Shown: piece by piece, positions 22,617 through 35,409 of the stretch
Layout of the letters: every line of letters begins with the position of its first letter
How positions within the stretch are numbered: position 1 is the first letter of the stretch
Source: Geosiphon pyriformis
Lineage: Eukaryota > Glomeromycota > Glomeromycetes > Archaeosporales > Geosiphonaceae
Direction: 5' to 3'
NCBI GenBank assembly: GCA_016748015.1
Contig: JAAOMT010000602.1
Coordinates: forward strand, 385,696-449,695
Length of the DNA stretch: 64,000 bases
Position numbers and translations under genes: made by a program
The notes under the pieces: model-generated
Databases searched by the model: none
What the model saw: only the letters and a program-made list of their open reading frames with translations
Told to the model about the DNA's origin: nothing

Positions 22617-24900
22617 TTTTTTTATTGAAGTTTAACAAATATAACTCAATCATTATTTAGTTTTTTAGAATAAACTGATCATTCTAAATTAAGTACAGTT
22701 TACATATTTTTTACATATAACCAGTTGCTTAAACCAGTTTAAACTACACTATGTTGACAACTTACAAGAAAACTTGTTTAAGGTAAACATTTTTTGAATT
22801 ATATTAAAAAAATGAAACTATTAGAAACCAATCTAATAAGCCACTCAACTGTTTTTATAGAACTAAATCTAATCTTAAGAAATTCAAATTTTTAAAATGT
22901 TATTAACTTATTAAATATCTTATTATTCACTTTAACTAGAATTTCAAAATTACTAAACATATCAATATTTTTATATTACACTTTGTCTTTAATGTTATCA
23001 TCTTTCTTTTCAACTTACCAACAGATTTACTAAAAGCATTCAAATATATCATAAACTTATTAATCTTGTTTTTAAGCTTGCTGTTTAACATAAGATTACT
23101 CTTAACAAATTGTTTAAAAGTAGTTATTAATACACTAACAAGTTTAATAATAGATCTAACCAAAATTAACAACTTAGCCAAATCTAATTCCAAAGACATC
23201 AGTTAAAACAAAATTAAAAAATTATCTTTAATATTAGAAAAAAAAGTAGAGATTATTAATGGAGAGAATTTAGAAGAGTTCATAAGAGCAAATATTTTAG
23301 CATAAAACTTTATATCCACAAAATGTAAAGCAAACATCTTGAGAATTTTGGAAGAAAAAGGTAGATAAATCTTACAGTTTATAATTAAATAGTCTATTTC
23401 TTGACATTTAAAACAACATTAAAAATCAGAAGTTTTCTACCAAATATGACACTTTTTTAGTGTATTAATCTTAACAACAGCAGTATTCAAATCAATCTAA
23501 AATCTAAATATAACCAAAGCAAACTAAGAACAATAACCAGAATTAAAAAAGTGAGAAATAAAACATGTTAAACTACTAATCTAAGAAATTATATCACTAA
23601 TTTTAAAGACAGTACAACCAGAAAAAAAATTGATCAACTTGGTCTTAAATTTATTATAAAATATAATAGTTTTATTTTAATTTACCAAAAAGAGGATTCA
23701 AATACTATTTTTATCCACCAAAATTAACCAGTAACTAAGAACAGATATAACAATATTTAATTCTTTAAAATAAACAATTATGTATTACCAAATACCAATA
23801 AGCTTTAACACAACACAAAAAATTTCACCAAAACCACTAAAAACTGTTTTAATATTAGCAGCAAACATACTTAATGACACATTATAAAGTACAACAGCAG
23901 CAAAAAAAGAACCAAACTCAGAAATTACCAAAAATTTAACAATTTTAAAAGTGGCAAGATAAACAAAAATTGTAAGTTTAATCAGAAATACAACATTCAG
24001 AAAACTTTGGGAAACAAACTTTATACAGAAAGCTTTACATTGTCTTTAGAAACAGACTTTATACCCAAAAAACTATGCACAAATTAGAAAACAGTCCTAA
24101 TATAAACCAACTTGATTTTAAAAATTGCACTAAGCACTAAAATAAAAACCACTTATCTAGCAAACCTTTGGCAACTAAAAATAATTTTCCAAACACTACC
24201 AGTAACAATATCAGAAACTAACAAAGAGAATAATTTAGTTTTTATTTGGTCAGTTCAATTTTTAAAAACAGATAACATTATAAAAGATAGTTGTTTTGCT
24301 TCTAAAACTGATAATAATTTGCTAGAAAACACCATATTTAACAATATAATTAGTGATTAATTTTAGCCTATCTTGGATAACATACTAAATAATACAACAA
24401 AAATTTTATCTAAGATCTTATTAAAAACTACAAAAGAGTTTAATATAGCAATAATAAAGACAAGTAACTGCTTTTACTTTTTTGAGTTTTTGGTTTTTTT
24501 GACCATATTTTTTAAAGAAATAGTACTAATAGCACCAGATATAAAAGCTATAAAAAAAAAGATTAATTTGTTGACTGGTCTATTATTAAAAACTTTTAAA
24601 TTCTTAGTTGGAGTAAAGACAACATTGGAACTAACCCAAGTGTGTGTTTTTAAAAAAACTTTGACTGGTAAAAAACCATTCAAAGATGAAAAAAATGCTT
24701 TAGCAATTACTAAAAACAGCTTTTCATAATTACTAAATAAAGAAAAAACTTTTAAAACGTTCTGTTTAGCTGTTTTTACAACAGAAAGAGCTTTTTTAGT
24801 TGAAATTTTATTAGATATTTTAAAAAAAATATTAAGTACAGCTTTTTACTCTTTGCTTTGGTCGTAATCATAAAATTAAGAAGACTTATAATAATATATA
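22617..24900 (-). mobile_element. Half-LINE copy 2 (ORF1 plus 3' UTR, no ORF2)
   Basis: Minus-strand element with the same layout as 6105-9303. ORF1 begins at 24871 and ends near 22936. Within about 180 bp the LINE 3' UTR follows (22617-22760, words AATTAAGTAC and ACATATAACCAGTTG shared with 25190-25260). No endonuclease or reverse transcriptase text fits in this gap. The junction region (22770-22930) may retain a few dozen codons of the ORF2 end, which would favour an internal deletion. It is less decayed than copy 1. Confidence 0.6.
22936..24871 (-). pseudogene. LINE ORF1 (RRM-like, zinc knuckle, coiled coil), copy 2
   Basis: Read from 24871: a Lys/Ser-rich N-terminus (MITTKAKSKK), a low-complexity stretch with FNNRPVNKLIFF (24474-24683), then an RRM-like part around 23640-24000. 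The motif TVFSGFGEIFCVVLKLIGIW in that part resembles the RNP region seen in other LINE ORF1 proteins. Next comes a degraded zinc knuckle near 23400-23440 (CCFKCQEIDYLIINC; C-x2-C-x4-Y-x4-C, the His replaced by Tyr). Last is a coiled-coil-like end at 22936-23199 with LAKLLILVRSIIKLVSVLI. The protein would bind the element's RNA. Numerous stops and frameshifts break it. Confidence 0.65.
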
Positions 24901-25139
24901 TTGTTTTTTTAAAACAAAAAAAAGTTGTTAATTATTTTTGTTTTTTAATATTAACTTAAAATTAATTTTTAAAACTATAAATATTTGAAAAATAAGTTTA
25001 AAACTCTTAAATATTATATTATATATTTATTTATTATTTAATACAATATAATTAAGTATTTTAATTTAAATATAGATTACATATTTATTATATATAATTA
25101 ATTATTTAAATTAATTAAAATAATATTATAAATTTATTA
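24901..25139. other. AT-rich junction between two LINE copies
   Basis: About 240 bp of nearly pure A/T between the half-LINE start and the 3' UTR of LINE no. 2. No ORF or repeat is recognised. Confidence 0.6.
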
Positions 25140-25276
25140 ATATAATTTTTTTATTAAAGTTTTACAAATGCAGTCCAATCACTACCTAAATACATAAAAT
25201 CAAGACAGATCTTAAATTAAGTATGGCTCATGCTTTTTTTACACATAACCAACTACTCAGGCCAATTAAGACAACA

Positions 25277-26270
25277 CTATACATTTAAATTACTCACTAT
25301 GAAAACATTATTTAAAAAACCAAAATCCAATCTGAACAAGCTAAAATGCAAACCAAAACAGATATAAACACCCAACTTAATGCTGAAACTGTGAATCATC
25401 TTATTAGACCACAAGGATGACAAACCAAATACTAAAGAAACAGAAGATTTATCACATGACAAAAGATTATGTTTCTTATAGTAGAATCTTAACTTGGCTG
25501 CAGATAACCAAATAGCAGATTGGTGCTTTTTAGTAAGACAATAAACTAACTTAACAACTATTGTACCACCACCAAAACCAGCACCCAAATGGTAGACCAT
25601 ATTAATTATCCAATCTTTAAAACAAATTTCTTAGCCAGTATCATGTACAAATTAATAGATGAAGCAGTCTTATCCAAGGATCAAATAACCACATTTCTCA
25701 TAGCCAAAACTCTTAACAACACATTTTACTTTAGAGCAGTGTCTGAAAATATCTCATCCTTAACTCCATTGTTATAAGTGCAAGAGAACATGTAATTAGA
25801 GTCCTCTACCAACCCATATTTAATACAAACAATGCTTGGATATCTTAGATTATACTTTTTTTTCCTTATAACAACTGGCAAGTGATAGTGTAATGCCTTC
25901 ATAAAGTATAATTAAAGCATAGCCAATGCTGAACCAGTGTACTCAGACTGTATCTTGCCATTGGAGTGCTAAACATTAAAAGCCCTAGTCATATCGAAAT
26001 CATTATAGAAACTTATATTTACAATGCTTTCAACACATCTGGCTTCCCTACCAATAAAATTAACTGCATTGAACAATTTTTTAGCAAAGTAACAAACATT
26101 TCCAAAAACAGGCCTGCCTTTAATATTGAGAAAATAACATGGAATTACCAAAGGCAAAAAACACTTAAAATCAATTATGACATCAGCATAAAAATCTACA
26201 CACTTATTTTCAGCATTTTTAGAATAACTTTTGACCTTATTCCACATAATCAACAAATTTTTTCTCAAAA
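25277..26270 (-). pseudogene. LINE no. 2 ORF2 C-terminal region
   Basis: Frames 25277-25600 and 25969-26270 carry the tail of ORF2. The first ends LDFGFLNNVFIVSNLNV at the terminal stop, the same place as the ILVYIAE end of LINE no. 1. Cysteines near 26050-26130 (CYFAKKLFNAV, EARCVESIV) fit the region after RNase H. It is broken by frame changes; no separate function is known. Confidence 0.65.
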
Positions 26271-26720
26271 TGATCTGATAAACATGTTTCCTTTTGATCC
26301 AGTATTTATTGTGAAAATTAAGACCAGACACATTATTGTGAGAGCAACACATGTCCAGTAAAGCTTAACTGTTCATGAACAAAATAATTAGACTAAAAAC
26401 AGGCACACATTTCAAAGCAAGAGCAATGGCCTGCAGCTCTACCAAAGTTGAGAAAAACAACTCATCCACTCTGATCTTAACACTAGTGTCCACATCCAGA
26501 AAATATGTTATAGCACTACCACAAGCACCAACCAATCCCAAACCTTTAACTAAGCCATTTGTATAAACATTTACAGAACTCAGCCCAAAATTTAGCAAAC
26601 ACTTGTAAATAAAGCTGAAGTCACAAGAGGTATTAATAAGAACAAACCAAGAAGATAACAATCTACTATATAACAAACTTTCTCTACCAATGAATTCAAC
26701 CAAAAATATAAACCAGACAG
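26271..26720 (-). pseudogene. LINE no. 2 RNase H domain (catalytically dead)
   Basis: The strands VNVYTNGLVKGLG, LVELQAIALALKC and LIILFMNS line up with the RNase H of LINE no. 1. The first and third catalytic acids read Asn here (YTN, MNS), both explained by G-to-A changes, while the Glu of VELQAI is kept. The C-terminal motif VKSYSKNAENKCVDFYADV follows in another frame (about 26150-26210). Confidence 0.75.
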
Positions 26721-26799
26721 GAGTTAAGCCTCTAGAGTCTAGCTTTTTTTACTTGTAAAAAATGTTCCACGTAAAACACTTACCATAACAGTTTAGAAG

Positions 26800-28900
26800 C
26801 TAGTTCACAAACACAACACAGTATCTCCTAAAAGACTTAGCTACATCCAAATAATGATTCAAGCCTAGCATGTCCAAAGCCACAATTCCATTTCCAGTCC
26901 AAAAAACATCAGACAGATTACCACTTAAAGATAAGTTGTACAAATTAAGAGCACATGTTGTACCAGCCAAAAAGCATTTTATTGGATTAAATATCATTCA
27001 GTCAGAAATTTAAAAAGATGCTGGGGCATTCAGCTAGTGATCTGCAGTCCCATGATTTTGTGCTTGAATAAGTTACTGAGAATTTCATCAGTATTGGCAA
27101 AATTAACCAAACCAGCTAATAAATTCTTAGCCAGCACTTGCTCAAAAGTTTTTAAACCATACAATTCAGAATAATATAAAGCTTTATTTGGGAAATTCTT
27201 AGGCAGATTGGCTTTGAGCTTCAACTCTTTTCTTAATATTTTGTCTTACTTCTTATACATATTTTTAGAAACACAAGTGAATTGCAACTTATAGCTAACT
27301 ATGGGTTGCAAAATAACAAAAACCAAATACAAAAACTGCTTCTTAGTAATGGCTTTCTTTAACACTATATTTGAAAAAAACCTAATATCTGAATGAGTTT
27401 TGGTTAAGCTTGGCTTAAACAGGCCATCTGTTGGGAAAAAAATTCCCAAATATTGATGAGATTCATGCCTTTTGGCTATTGAAATATCAGATTCACTAAT
27501 AGACAACAATGCTTTTCTGGCTCTCTGGTTAATAAAAATGACAACCATTTTGTCTGTATTAATTAAAATATTATTGATCAAAAAAAACTTGCTTGCAATG
27601 TTCAAAATGCACTGTGTAACTGCCATACAGTTTCCAATCCAAATAGTATTATTAACAAAAGCACTAGCTGTAAAAAAAAACTTTTTTTTACCCTTAGAAT
27701 CAATCTTGTCAGTTTTTGTAAAAAATTTTAAACTTAATTTGTAACTACACAATTGTTCATGTCTCTTGACTTCACAAAGCAAGAAATCATAAAAAATCTT
27801 CCAAAGCAGTGACAAAAAAACTTTTTCTTGATTCAAGCCATTATAAACAGTATACCTATTAGTTAGTCCAAAGTCTATTATTACTTAATTGATCTAATTA
27901 GTATGTATACTTCCAAAAAATCTTATAAAATAGAGACACATTTTAATTTTAGCCAAGCTGTTCTGTAAATAAAACCATTCAACTAAGTTGTAAGTCTTCT
28001 GCATGTCCTGGAGAACCAATTACAGCTTCTTGTCTTTTTTTAATACATTTTCAATTATTAATCTGACAGCAAAAATTGGAGTTTGAGTAGATATATCTTT
28101 CAGAACTGAAAAATTATTACCATATAAGACATCAAATTTACTACAGGCCAAAGATATCCTGTCTGATAGAATCTTAGACAATATCTTCTGGGCTGTTTCA
28201 ATTAAAGCTATAAGTTTAGTATTAGTAAGAATTTCCTCTCAGTCATATGGTTTTGGTATTATCAAAATCCAGACCTGCTTTCAACATATGGACACTACAC
28301 TTAACACCAAATATACATTTAGAATGTCTAACAAACCACTCAGAACTCATGCATCCCTATGTTTTCAAAGTTTATTAGGAATGCCAAAAAAACCAGCAGC
28401 TTTTTCATTAGGCAAACTATTGCCCATCTGAAAAAACTCATCAGATTTAATATTACACATAACATTCAAAAATGCATTATTATTGACATAGGCCAAAGGG
28501 CCATACTAATTAGACTATTGAGCAAGCAAAGAATTAGGGACCATATGCTTCTTTATTTATTTTTCTATAATACTATTAACTGTAGACTTGACTTTATCAG
28601 GCACCAGAACCAGTTCATTATCTACTATCAAATGATTGAAAACCACTTTCCAAAATAGCCACTTCAAGTCATTCTTGATTATATACTCTTTATCAGAGCA
28701 AAAGTTCTCTATGTACTTATCTATTGTCTTTCTGATAAGAACGTTTTTGACAATCCTAAACTCATAATATTTAGATTTACAGTACTTTTTCTTAACTCTT
28801 AACAAATGATGTAAAATATCTTCTATGCTATTATTATTATCAAACATGATGCACACTTTAAAAGCTTTCTTATTATCAATAGCTAACCAAACATTAATAA
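26800..28900 (-). pseudogene. LINE no. 2 reverse transcriptase and linker (broken)
   Basis: Open pieces are 28557-28856, 27246-27836, 27030-27224 and 26800-26997. NEKAAGFFGIPNKL (about 28360-28420), WILIIPKPYD (about 28240-28270) and LNQEKVFLSLLWKIFYDFLL (about 27770-27840) mark RT motifs. The catalytic FVDD box reads FVNN at about 27645-27665, both Asp changed to Asn. The text SDIRFFSNIVLKKAITKKQF and later LKTFEQVLAKN is the linker shared with LINE no. 1. Confidence 0.75.
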
Positions 28901-29224
28901 GATGATTGACTTTTAACTTCTAACCTAAACTCAAACATCTCACTATCTTGGCCACCAACAACTCCAGCTTGAAAAACTTTGAAAATTGTTTATTCTTTGA
29001 ACACTTAAACTCACTAAACCAAAACCTAGAAAATGTATCATTAACTGATTTTACTACTATCTCCTTAAGAATTTTACACATAGCATTCAAATTTTTATTA
29101 TTTCTTATACTATTAAATTTATCTAATCTTATTAAGAGCCTGTTTAACAAACATTCTCTAAAACATGATCACTTATTCATATCAACATTCTTGATTTTGA
29201 ATTTCCATCTATTTCTATTAGCCT

Positions 29225-29960
29225 GTTTATGATTGCTGTTGAAATAAGCGTCTAAAAACTCAGACCAACCAAGACCAAAACAGCTTTGTAATTTATATCA
29301 AAGAAATCAAAAACAGAATCAATCTTAAGACCAATCACTGCAGATAACAAATTCTTACTTATAAAAATGTAATTTATAATCTTCTTAACACCTTTCAAAT
29401 TGTTCTAAGTAGAAGTTTTAACTAGTATATGTCTACTAAAGGAATTAATCAAACCCAGATCCAAGCAAAACTTAAAACTCACACTTTTTCTAGATCTATT
29501 TTTATTAAAATCTCTACCCAAAATCATAAAGATGCTGAAGTTTACAGCTTTAGCAATAAAAGAGTTAATTTCTGAAGTCTGACCAAACCTAGTCTCAGCA
29601 GAAACACTAGCATATAGATTCAAAACTACTATTGAAAGCTTGTTTTTAAAGAGAAGCCATACCAAAATAACCTGACCAGAAATTTTTTCAATCTTAGAAA
29701 CATAATAAGCCAGAGAGTTGTTCATAATAATGGCCATCTTAGCATTAAAGAAGCCTTTGTCCAAACCAAATAAAAAAACCTAAACTCCATTGAACTTATT
29801 CATAATTCATAGCTTAATACTAGACCTTAACTTGGTCTCTGTAATAATCAAAATCATATTTTCCAAATACTTATGCCAATAAACAATGTTTTTCTGTTTA
29901 GCAGAAATATTAATATCTCATATATTACACAGAGCTATTTTTCAGACCAAATCACTTATT
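29225..29960 (-). pseudogene. LINE no. 2 AP-type endonuclease (broken)
   Basis: An exonuclease-endonuclease-phosphatase fold remnant between the coiled coil and the RT. Visible motifs are TETKL near 29850 (the Glu motif), LVWLLFKNKLSIVVLNLYA (about 29620-29680), GRDFNKNRS near 29500 (the GDFN motif) and FDINYKAVLVLVGL near 29270-29320 where SDHxA is expected. The His motif reads INY, so activity is lost. In live LINEs this enzyme nicks the target DNA. Confidence 0.7.
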
Positions 29961-30383
29961 AAAGAAAAGTGATTACAAAAAAAACCAAGCCAGCATACAA
30001 CAGATTTAACTTCATTAGAACTGAACTAACAAAGGTCTCAAGAGCCACCAACTTTAATTTCAAACTGCTCACCTTGGTGATTAAAATCTTAAAACTATTT
30101 GAACTAAAGTCTGCAACCATATTAATAGCAGCCAAAAAAGATGGAACAAATAACACCAAAACACTATTCAAGACCATATTTGACTCCAAGTCAAAAACCA
30201 AAAATTCAAGAACAACTGAAAGAAAGACATAAAAAAAGGGTACCAAAAGCACCAGTTCAACCAAGCACAATTTTTTCACAATACCAGAAATTTGATTTGC
30301 TAAAAGCTCCAAAGAGTGCTCCAAAAAAGCCAAGTATTCAGCCAAAAGAGAATCACCAAGAAAATTGAAAACCATTAAAACAG
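29961..30383 (-). pseudogene. LINE no. 2 coiled-coil segment
   Basis: One open frame carries LAEYLAFLEHSLELLANQ followed by a Leu/Val-rich heptad stretch ending KLKLVALETFVSSVLMKLN. It belongs to the end of ORF1 or the linker to the endonuclease. The open frame seems to start at 30468 only because it runs on into the LTR of element A; the LINE part begins at 30383. Confidence 0.65.
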
Positions 30384-31159
30384 TGTTACTCATAGAAAAA
30401 ACATACAAGAAAATAGTAAAAAAAACAGATAAACCAATAGGAAAATAGTAGTTAACACATGAGCACATTGCTTAGCAATGTGAGCATTGCTTAAAAAATT
30501 ATAACACATTGCTTGAGAATATGAGCAATCTTATAGAACCCAAATTATGTATATATAGTAAGAGTGTTAGAAGCAGAAAAAACAGAATTACTACCAGGAT
30601 TTTACAGAATAGAATTATTAATATCAATAAAATAATTATTTACCATCCAAATTACTCTTCCCACTATTAACACTACATATTAATAATATCCAATACTTAA
30701 TTATACTGGAACAATAGCTCTTAATTATAGCTATTGACAGAATATTAACTTACTTGCCTTGGCTTATTTTCTTTTTTTTATTTTATTTTCTTTTTATTTT
30801 ATTTTTTATTTGTTATTAACTGATTAAGAGATTAAATGCTGAATTACTAACATTATAAATAGTCTGGTAAAAAACCTGTAAAACAAAGGTAAAAAACTCG
30901 GAAATTGAGGATAGTTTATCAGAAGAATACAACTACCAGAATAAACCAGCCATCACATTAAAGAAAAAAATTTGATAAAATTGCAATTCTAGGAAGCTAC
31001 AGATAAAACAACACTTGAATCTCTGTTTATTATACAAAAAACTCAACCAAAACCTTTAGATCACAAAAAATCTTTAGATATTACTAACAATATTAGCTAT
31101 TAAGTACCAAGTTATAGATTTGTTATTTGTTTTAAGACCTCAAATAATTATCTGTAATA
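30384..31159 (+). repeat. Element A 5' LTR
   Basis: Begins TGTTACTCATAG and ends CTGTAATA (expected TAACA, so CA has become TA). It contains short repeats of ACATTGCTTA/GCAATGTGAGC at about 30460-30530 and a TATA-like TATATATAG at 30550-30558, likely the element promoter in family 1 LTRs. Confidence 0.85.
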
Positions 31160-31222
31160 TTTGGTGCTCTTTGTGAGATATAATCTTACAAAGAATCAGC
31201 ACTAACAAACAACTATTCAAAA

Positions 31223-33560
31223 ATGGCAGAATTAGAAAAAATAAGGACAAATCATTTAAAAATTGCCAAATCTTTATTTCAACATTATTGTCAACACTTA
31301 AGATTAACCAACAATTATCTATTAGCAGAATAAGTCTTTAATTTCTATATCAATGAGAAAATTTTTTATTTCTTAAGAACACCAGTAAATATCAAATCAA
31401 CAAGAGAAAATTTTTACAACAAATTAATTCAAAACACCAGCTTATTAGGAAATTATAATTTCGCATCTATTATCACTAAAATCAATCGAGAAATTGAAAA
31501 TCATACTCAACAAAAATACCCAATTACCTATACAAATAAAGACAAAAAAAAACTATAAACATCAGCAGTAACATTTCAAAGAATATAACTACTAACTTAG
31601 AAAAAAACAAGAGTCAAATTACCAACTAATTTATCATATTACTATATATCTAGAAGTGCCATCAACATTTTATTAATAGGCATATTCACATCAATTGTGA
31701 AAACAGCATTAGTTCAACTTCTATTTTAAAGTAACAAAAAAAAGCAGAGTTATTAGAAACCTATGGTGATTATTTTGAAGAGTTTAATTCATGATTACTA
31801 ATGCTATTAGAATTTTAATTACTGCCACCTCAACCAGATTTCAGAATTACAAGTCCTTGAGAAATAATAGAGTCAGAAGAAGAAAAAAATAAAGATCAGG
31901 AATTCAACTATCAAAATCCGATCCCAGAAAATCTGGAAATTCAAACTCTGATTGTTTTAATCCAGCAAAATTAGAACAATTCAAACCCCAATATTATTAA
32001 TCAGCAAAACTTATCTCCAATAATCATGATCAATTTACCACCAGTTGTCACATCACCACAACTACAACTTCAACCACCACCACAACAACTAATTCAACAA
32101 CTAATTGTAGCTCCAATGATTTATGCACCAATTGCCAAGTTAAAAAAATTTACCAGTAAAGAAAATAATGTCCAAGTTTGATTTAATAACATAACCAAAG
32201 CAATAACTGTCAACAACTGAAATGATGTCAGAACAATACAAATTGTTTTGTACTTCTTACAGGACACTGCTAATTCTTGATACCAAAATTTTGTAAACAA
32301 ACCACAAGATTTTAATGTGTTCAAAGTCATGTTTCTGTAATATTTTAGTAATCATAACAGTATTAATTGCTTGACAACTAATTTTGCTATTATCAAATAA
32401 GAAAACACTGAAGCAGTTACCACTTACTTAGAATGCTTTCACCAAAATCTGCATTAAATTCAAACTATTAACATAAACTACTTTATGGTACCCCAGATTT
32501 TGAATCAGTTCATCTATGAACTATATAATAGCTTATTATAATGCATACATCTATTATGTCCAGTTACACTTCAAGATGCTATTAACTATAACAGAGATTT
32601 AGAATATACTGAGTTAAAAGCCAATTATGCCCAAACTATTAATTTAGTAATGAATAGATTATTTGACTTGGATTCAAAACTGAAACAATTAACTGAATCC
32701 ATTAATTAAAAATTAGAAAGATACTTAACTAACAATCAAACAATTTATTAATTATTACAATGTTGCAATAATCCAGGGAACTTGAACAATATCCAAAACT
32801 AAATGCATTTATCATTATTAATCAATCAATCATGATAACAAGAGACATAAAATTGCCACTATTATGATAAACAAAAACATTTGCAAATTAAATATTGCAA
32901 ATAGTTAAATAACCAATAATCAGAAAATTAGTATTAAAACCTCAATTGCTAATTTCAAACTCAGAATTACATCAGTAATCAATTACCCAAACAATATCCA
33001 CATCAGTCTCATTACTCTCAAATAATACAGCCAATGTATTAACCAATCTATCAAAACCCAGTACCAGTAATCTATTAGTCACTCCAATTCCAGCTAATTT
33101 ATCAGTCTTAACCAATTCAAACTCAGTCCCAGAACCTATCTTATAATGAAAGCCAAAGACCAAGAACTATTCAAATCTGACAGAATTGGTGATTGGCAAT
33201 AATAATACACCAATTAGTTCCCAGTTTAACCACTTAGCCATCTGGATCTCAACAGCAAAATTTAAGAACTAGTTATGCCCAAAACCCAATTACTTAACAC
33301 TATTTAAGTCTTTTGATTACTTTAAAAGACACTAAACTTAGCAACCAGAAATTTAATCAAACTTAACTATTTACCAACAACATACTTCTAGCAACTATTA
33401 TTAATGACAAATTACTAGCCATAATCTTTCTCTTTGAACTCAAGGAATCCTCAATAACTCTGTTATTTAGTGGAACTGTTCTAGATACAAAACTCATTAC
33501 AATAATATACACTGATGTCAAGGTTGATAGTTAGTTCATCAAACTAATCCTAAACAGCAG
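31223..33560 (+). pseudogene. Element A gag and linker to protease
   Basis: Gag starts at the ATG at 31223 (MAELEKIRTNHLKIAKSLF), matching the gag start of element C at 59987. It is broken by many TAA/TAG stops. A Gln/Pro/Thr-rich low-complexity part covers about 31950-32110. The zinc knuckle at about 32850-32900 is degraded: CHYYDKQKHLQIKYC, with the second Cys lost. A Gln/Tyr/Pro-rich stretch (about 32940-33160) follows. Nucleocapsid function is lost. Confidence 0.75.
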
Positions 33561-33790
33561 TTTGGTAGACAGTATTATTACCAAACAACTCATAGACCAA
33601 TTAGGTTACCAAGTTAATTACACTGCCAACACCAGAATTATTACTGCTGATAAGACCACCAAAACTTCAATTGGTAAAATCGACAACTTTTTAATTAAAA
33701 TCAACAACATTAGTGTACTGATTAAAGTTCTTGTTATGAAGCCATTTAGTACTAAGCTCTAGTTGGTAATGACTGGTTGTCCAAGACAAC
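33500..33790 (+). pseudogene. Element A aspartic protease (dead)
   Basis: A retropepsin-like segment: LILNSSLVDSIITKQLIDQL lies where C has LILDNGSAGSIIT. The catalytic Asp reads Asn (GAC to AAC). The open frame 33562-33762 continues with the flap-like TTKTSIGKIDNFLIKINNI. Confidence 0.65.
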
Positions 33791-33949
33791 AGCCAAAATG
33801 GTTAACACACTAAAATACCAGCCATGTGTGGTTATTTCAAACCAATTAACATTATTTAAGCTTCACTAATTAAATTGAAAAAAAAAAAAAAAACCTATTT
33901 AGGAAGCCTACCAAGTTTCATAGACTGATAATGACCACTATAGCTTACT

Positions 33950-34730
33950 ATTAGTGTCTACATGGAAGGAAAAGAGAAAAAAAAAAAAGAGAAAAAAAAA
34001 AAACTTCAAGCAACAACCTCTACTTATATGCCATATACTACCAATTGCTCTAACTCAACCTACTATCAATCTAAACTGATATGCGTTAATTGTAACAAGA
34101 AATTGTTGTCAATAGATACATGTTGTGGTGACAATAAGAAATAACCAATGGCCACAAAATACTACTGCTGCTTATGCATCTTTGAATGCTTTGGATAACC
34201 AAAAAGACAAGAAAAATAAGATAACAAATCATGTTTTGCTTGTGAAGAAACTTTTTTAGATGAAAGAAGATAGAATGACATTCTTGGTTATAGAGGAATA
34301 TGCAATGAATTGTGTCAATACATAATTCTGATCAGTAACTGGATAAAAAAAGAAATGTCCATAAATGCTGTATAAAGAAGAGCTGTAAAATGTCTGAACA
34401 GTTGTCCACACAATAATGACAAAATATGAAAAATGGCAATCACCAAAATCAAAAGTGCAATGCCAGAAGAAATCAAAATAATTAAAAACAACCCATCAGA
34501 ACCAGAAAAAATCATTTGGGTCCCAAATCCAGATATTATCCTCAACATAATGAATTCCGAACAATTTTATGAACACTATCAAGAATTAGCACCCACTAGA
34601 GAAAAGCAAAAACAATGTTTAGAACAATTCAATACTTGTCTTTTTAACTATTGTTTAATACTATATGACTTTTGGTATTGTAATAAGTGTGATTTTATTT
34701 ACAATTTACCACTATGAATAATTTATTCAA
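33950..34730 (+). pseudogene. Element A CxxC-rich zinc region
   Basis: Reads CVNCNKKLLSIDTCCGDNKK (34090-34141), then YYCCLCIFECFG and SCFACEETFLDE in series: three pairs of Cys-x2-Cys spaced like zinc ribbons. Further down (34433-34717) the frame ends YDFWYCNKCDFIYNLPL. The same order occurs in B (49930-50560) and C (56230-56880). The function is not known; nucleic-acid or zinc binding is inferred. Confidence 0.6.
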
Positions 34731-34957
34731 TTTCCAAAGAGAAAGAACCAATCAGCAGCTATGCATCAAAATTAGAATTCAATTCCAATTCAAATTCCAA
34801 CAACAATGATAAAAACAATAGTTCCAGCTCAGTCCAAAAAGGCAACACCAATAATAACAATTCAGATTCTAATTCAAATCTGGAACAATATATCACACTT
34901 CCTAATCTTACAAAAAAACAAGAACTAAAATAATTCAGTAATAATAATAAAGACATT

Positions 34958-35404
34958 ATGCTAAAATATGTGCATAATACCAATGTTAGATTCAAACTTA
35001 GATATTTAGAGAAAGATGTCATCAAATTGAAACCACATTTATGCACATGTATTGATCTAAAAGTAGCACTGGAAATTCTAGTAATAACAATGATTCAATT
35101 AGTATTTAGGAGTAGTTTAGCAAAAAAAGGGATCAACATCAGAGGAGGAATAATTTATACAGGATATATAGAAAATATTATTGTAATGCTACAAAATAAC
35201 TCAGAAAAAATATATATCATTGAACCAAATAAAAAGATAACACAAGCAATATTCTTACCTTTGGTTAAAATAGCTCAGTTAGTATTAGTAAAAAAAAGGG
35301 AAGAATTAAAGATGACAGCAAGAGGAATAAGTGGATTCAGATTTACAGGTAGAATAGACATATCAATTAATATGGCAAAGGAAGAAATTATTTCCACTCA
35401 TTAA
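34958..35404 (+). pseudogene. Element A dUTPase domain
   Basis: 148 open codons align with the dUTPase of element C. Motif 2 reads FRSSLAKKGI, motif 4 NKKITQAIFLPL and motif 5 ARGISGFRFTGR. In motif 3 the catalytic Asp is lost (GGIIYTGY in place of GEIIDMEY). The active site is therefore damaged although the frame is still open. Confidence 0.75.
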
Positions 35405-35409
35405 TCAAT

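Noticed and set aside
29960-30470. A single 169-codon gene at this position
   Set aside because: The frame is a chimera: codons above 30383 come from the LTR of element A, those below from LINE no. 2.
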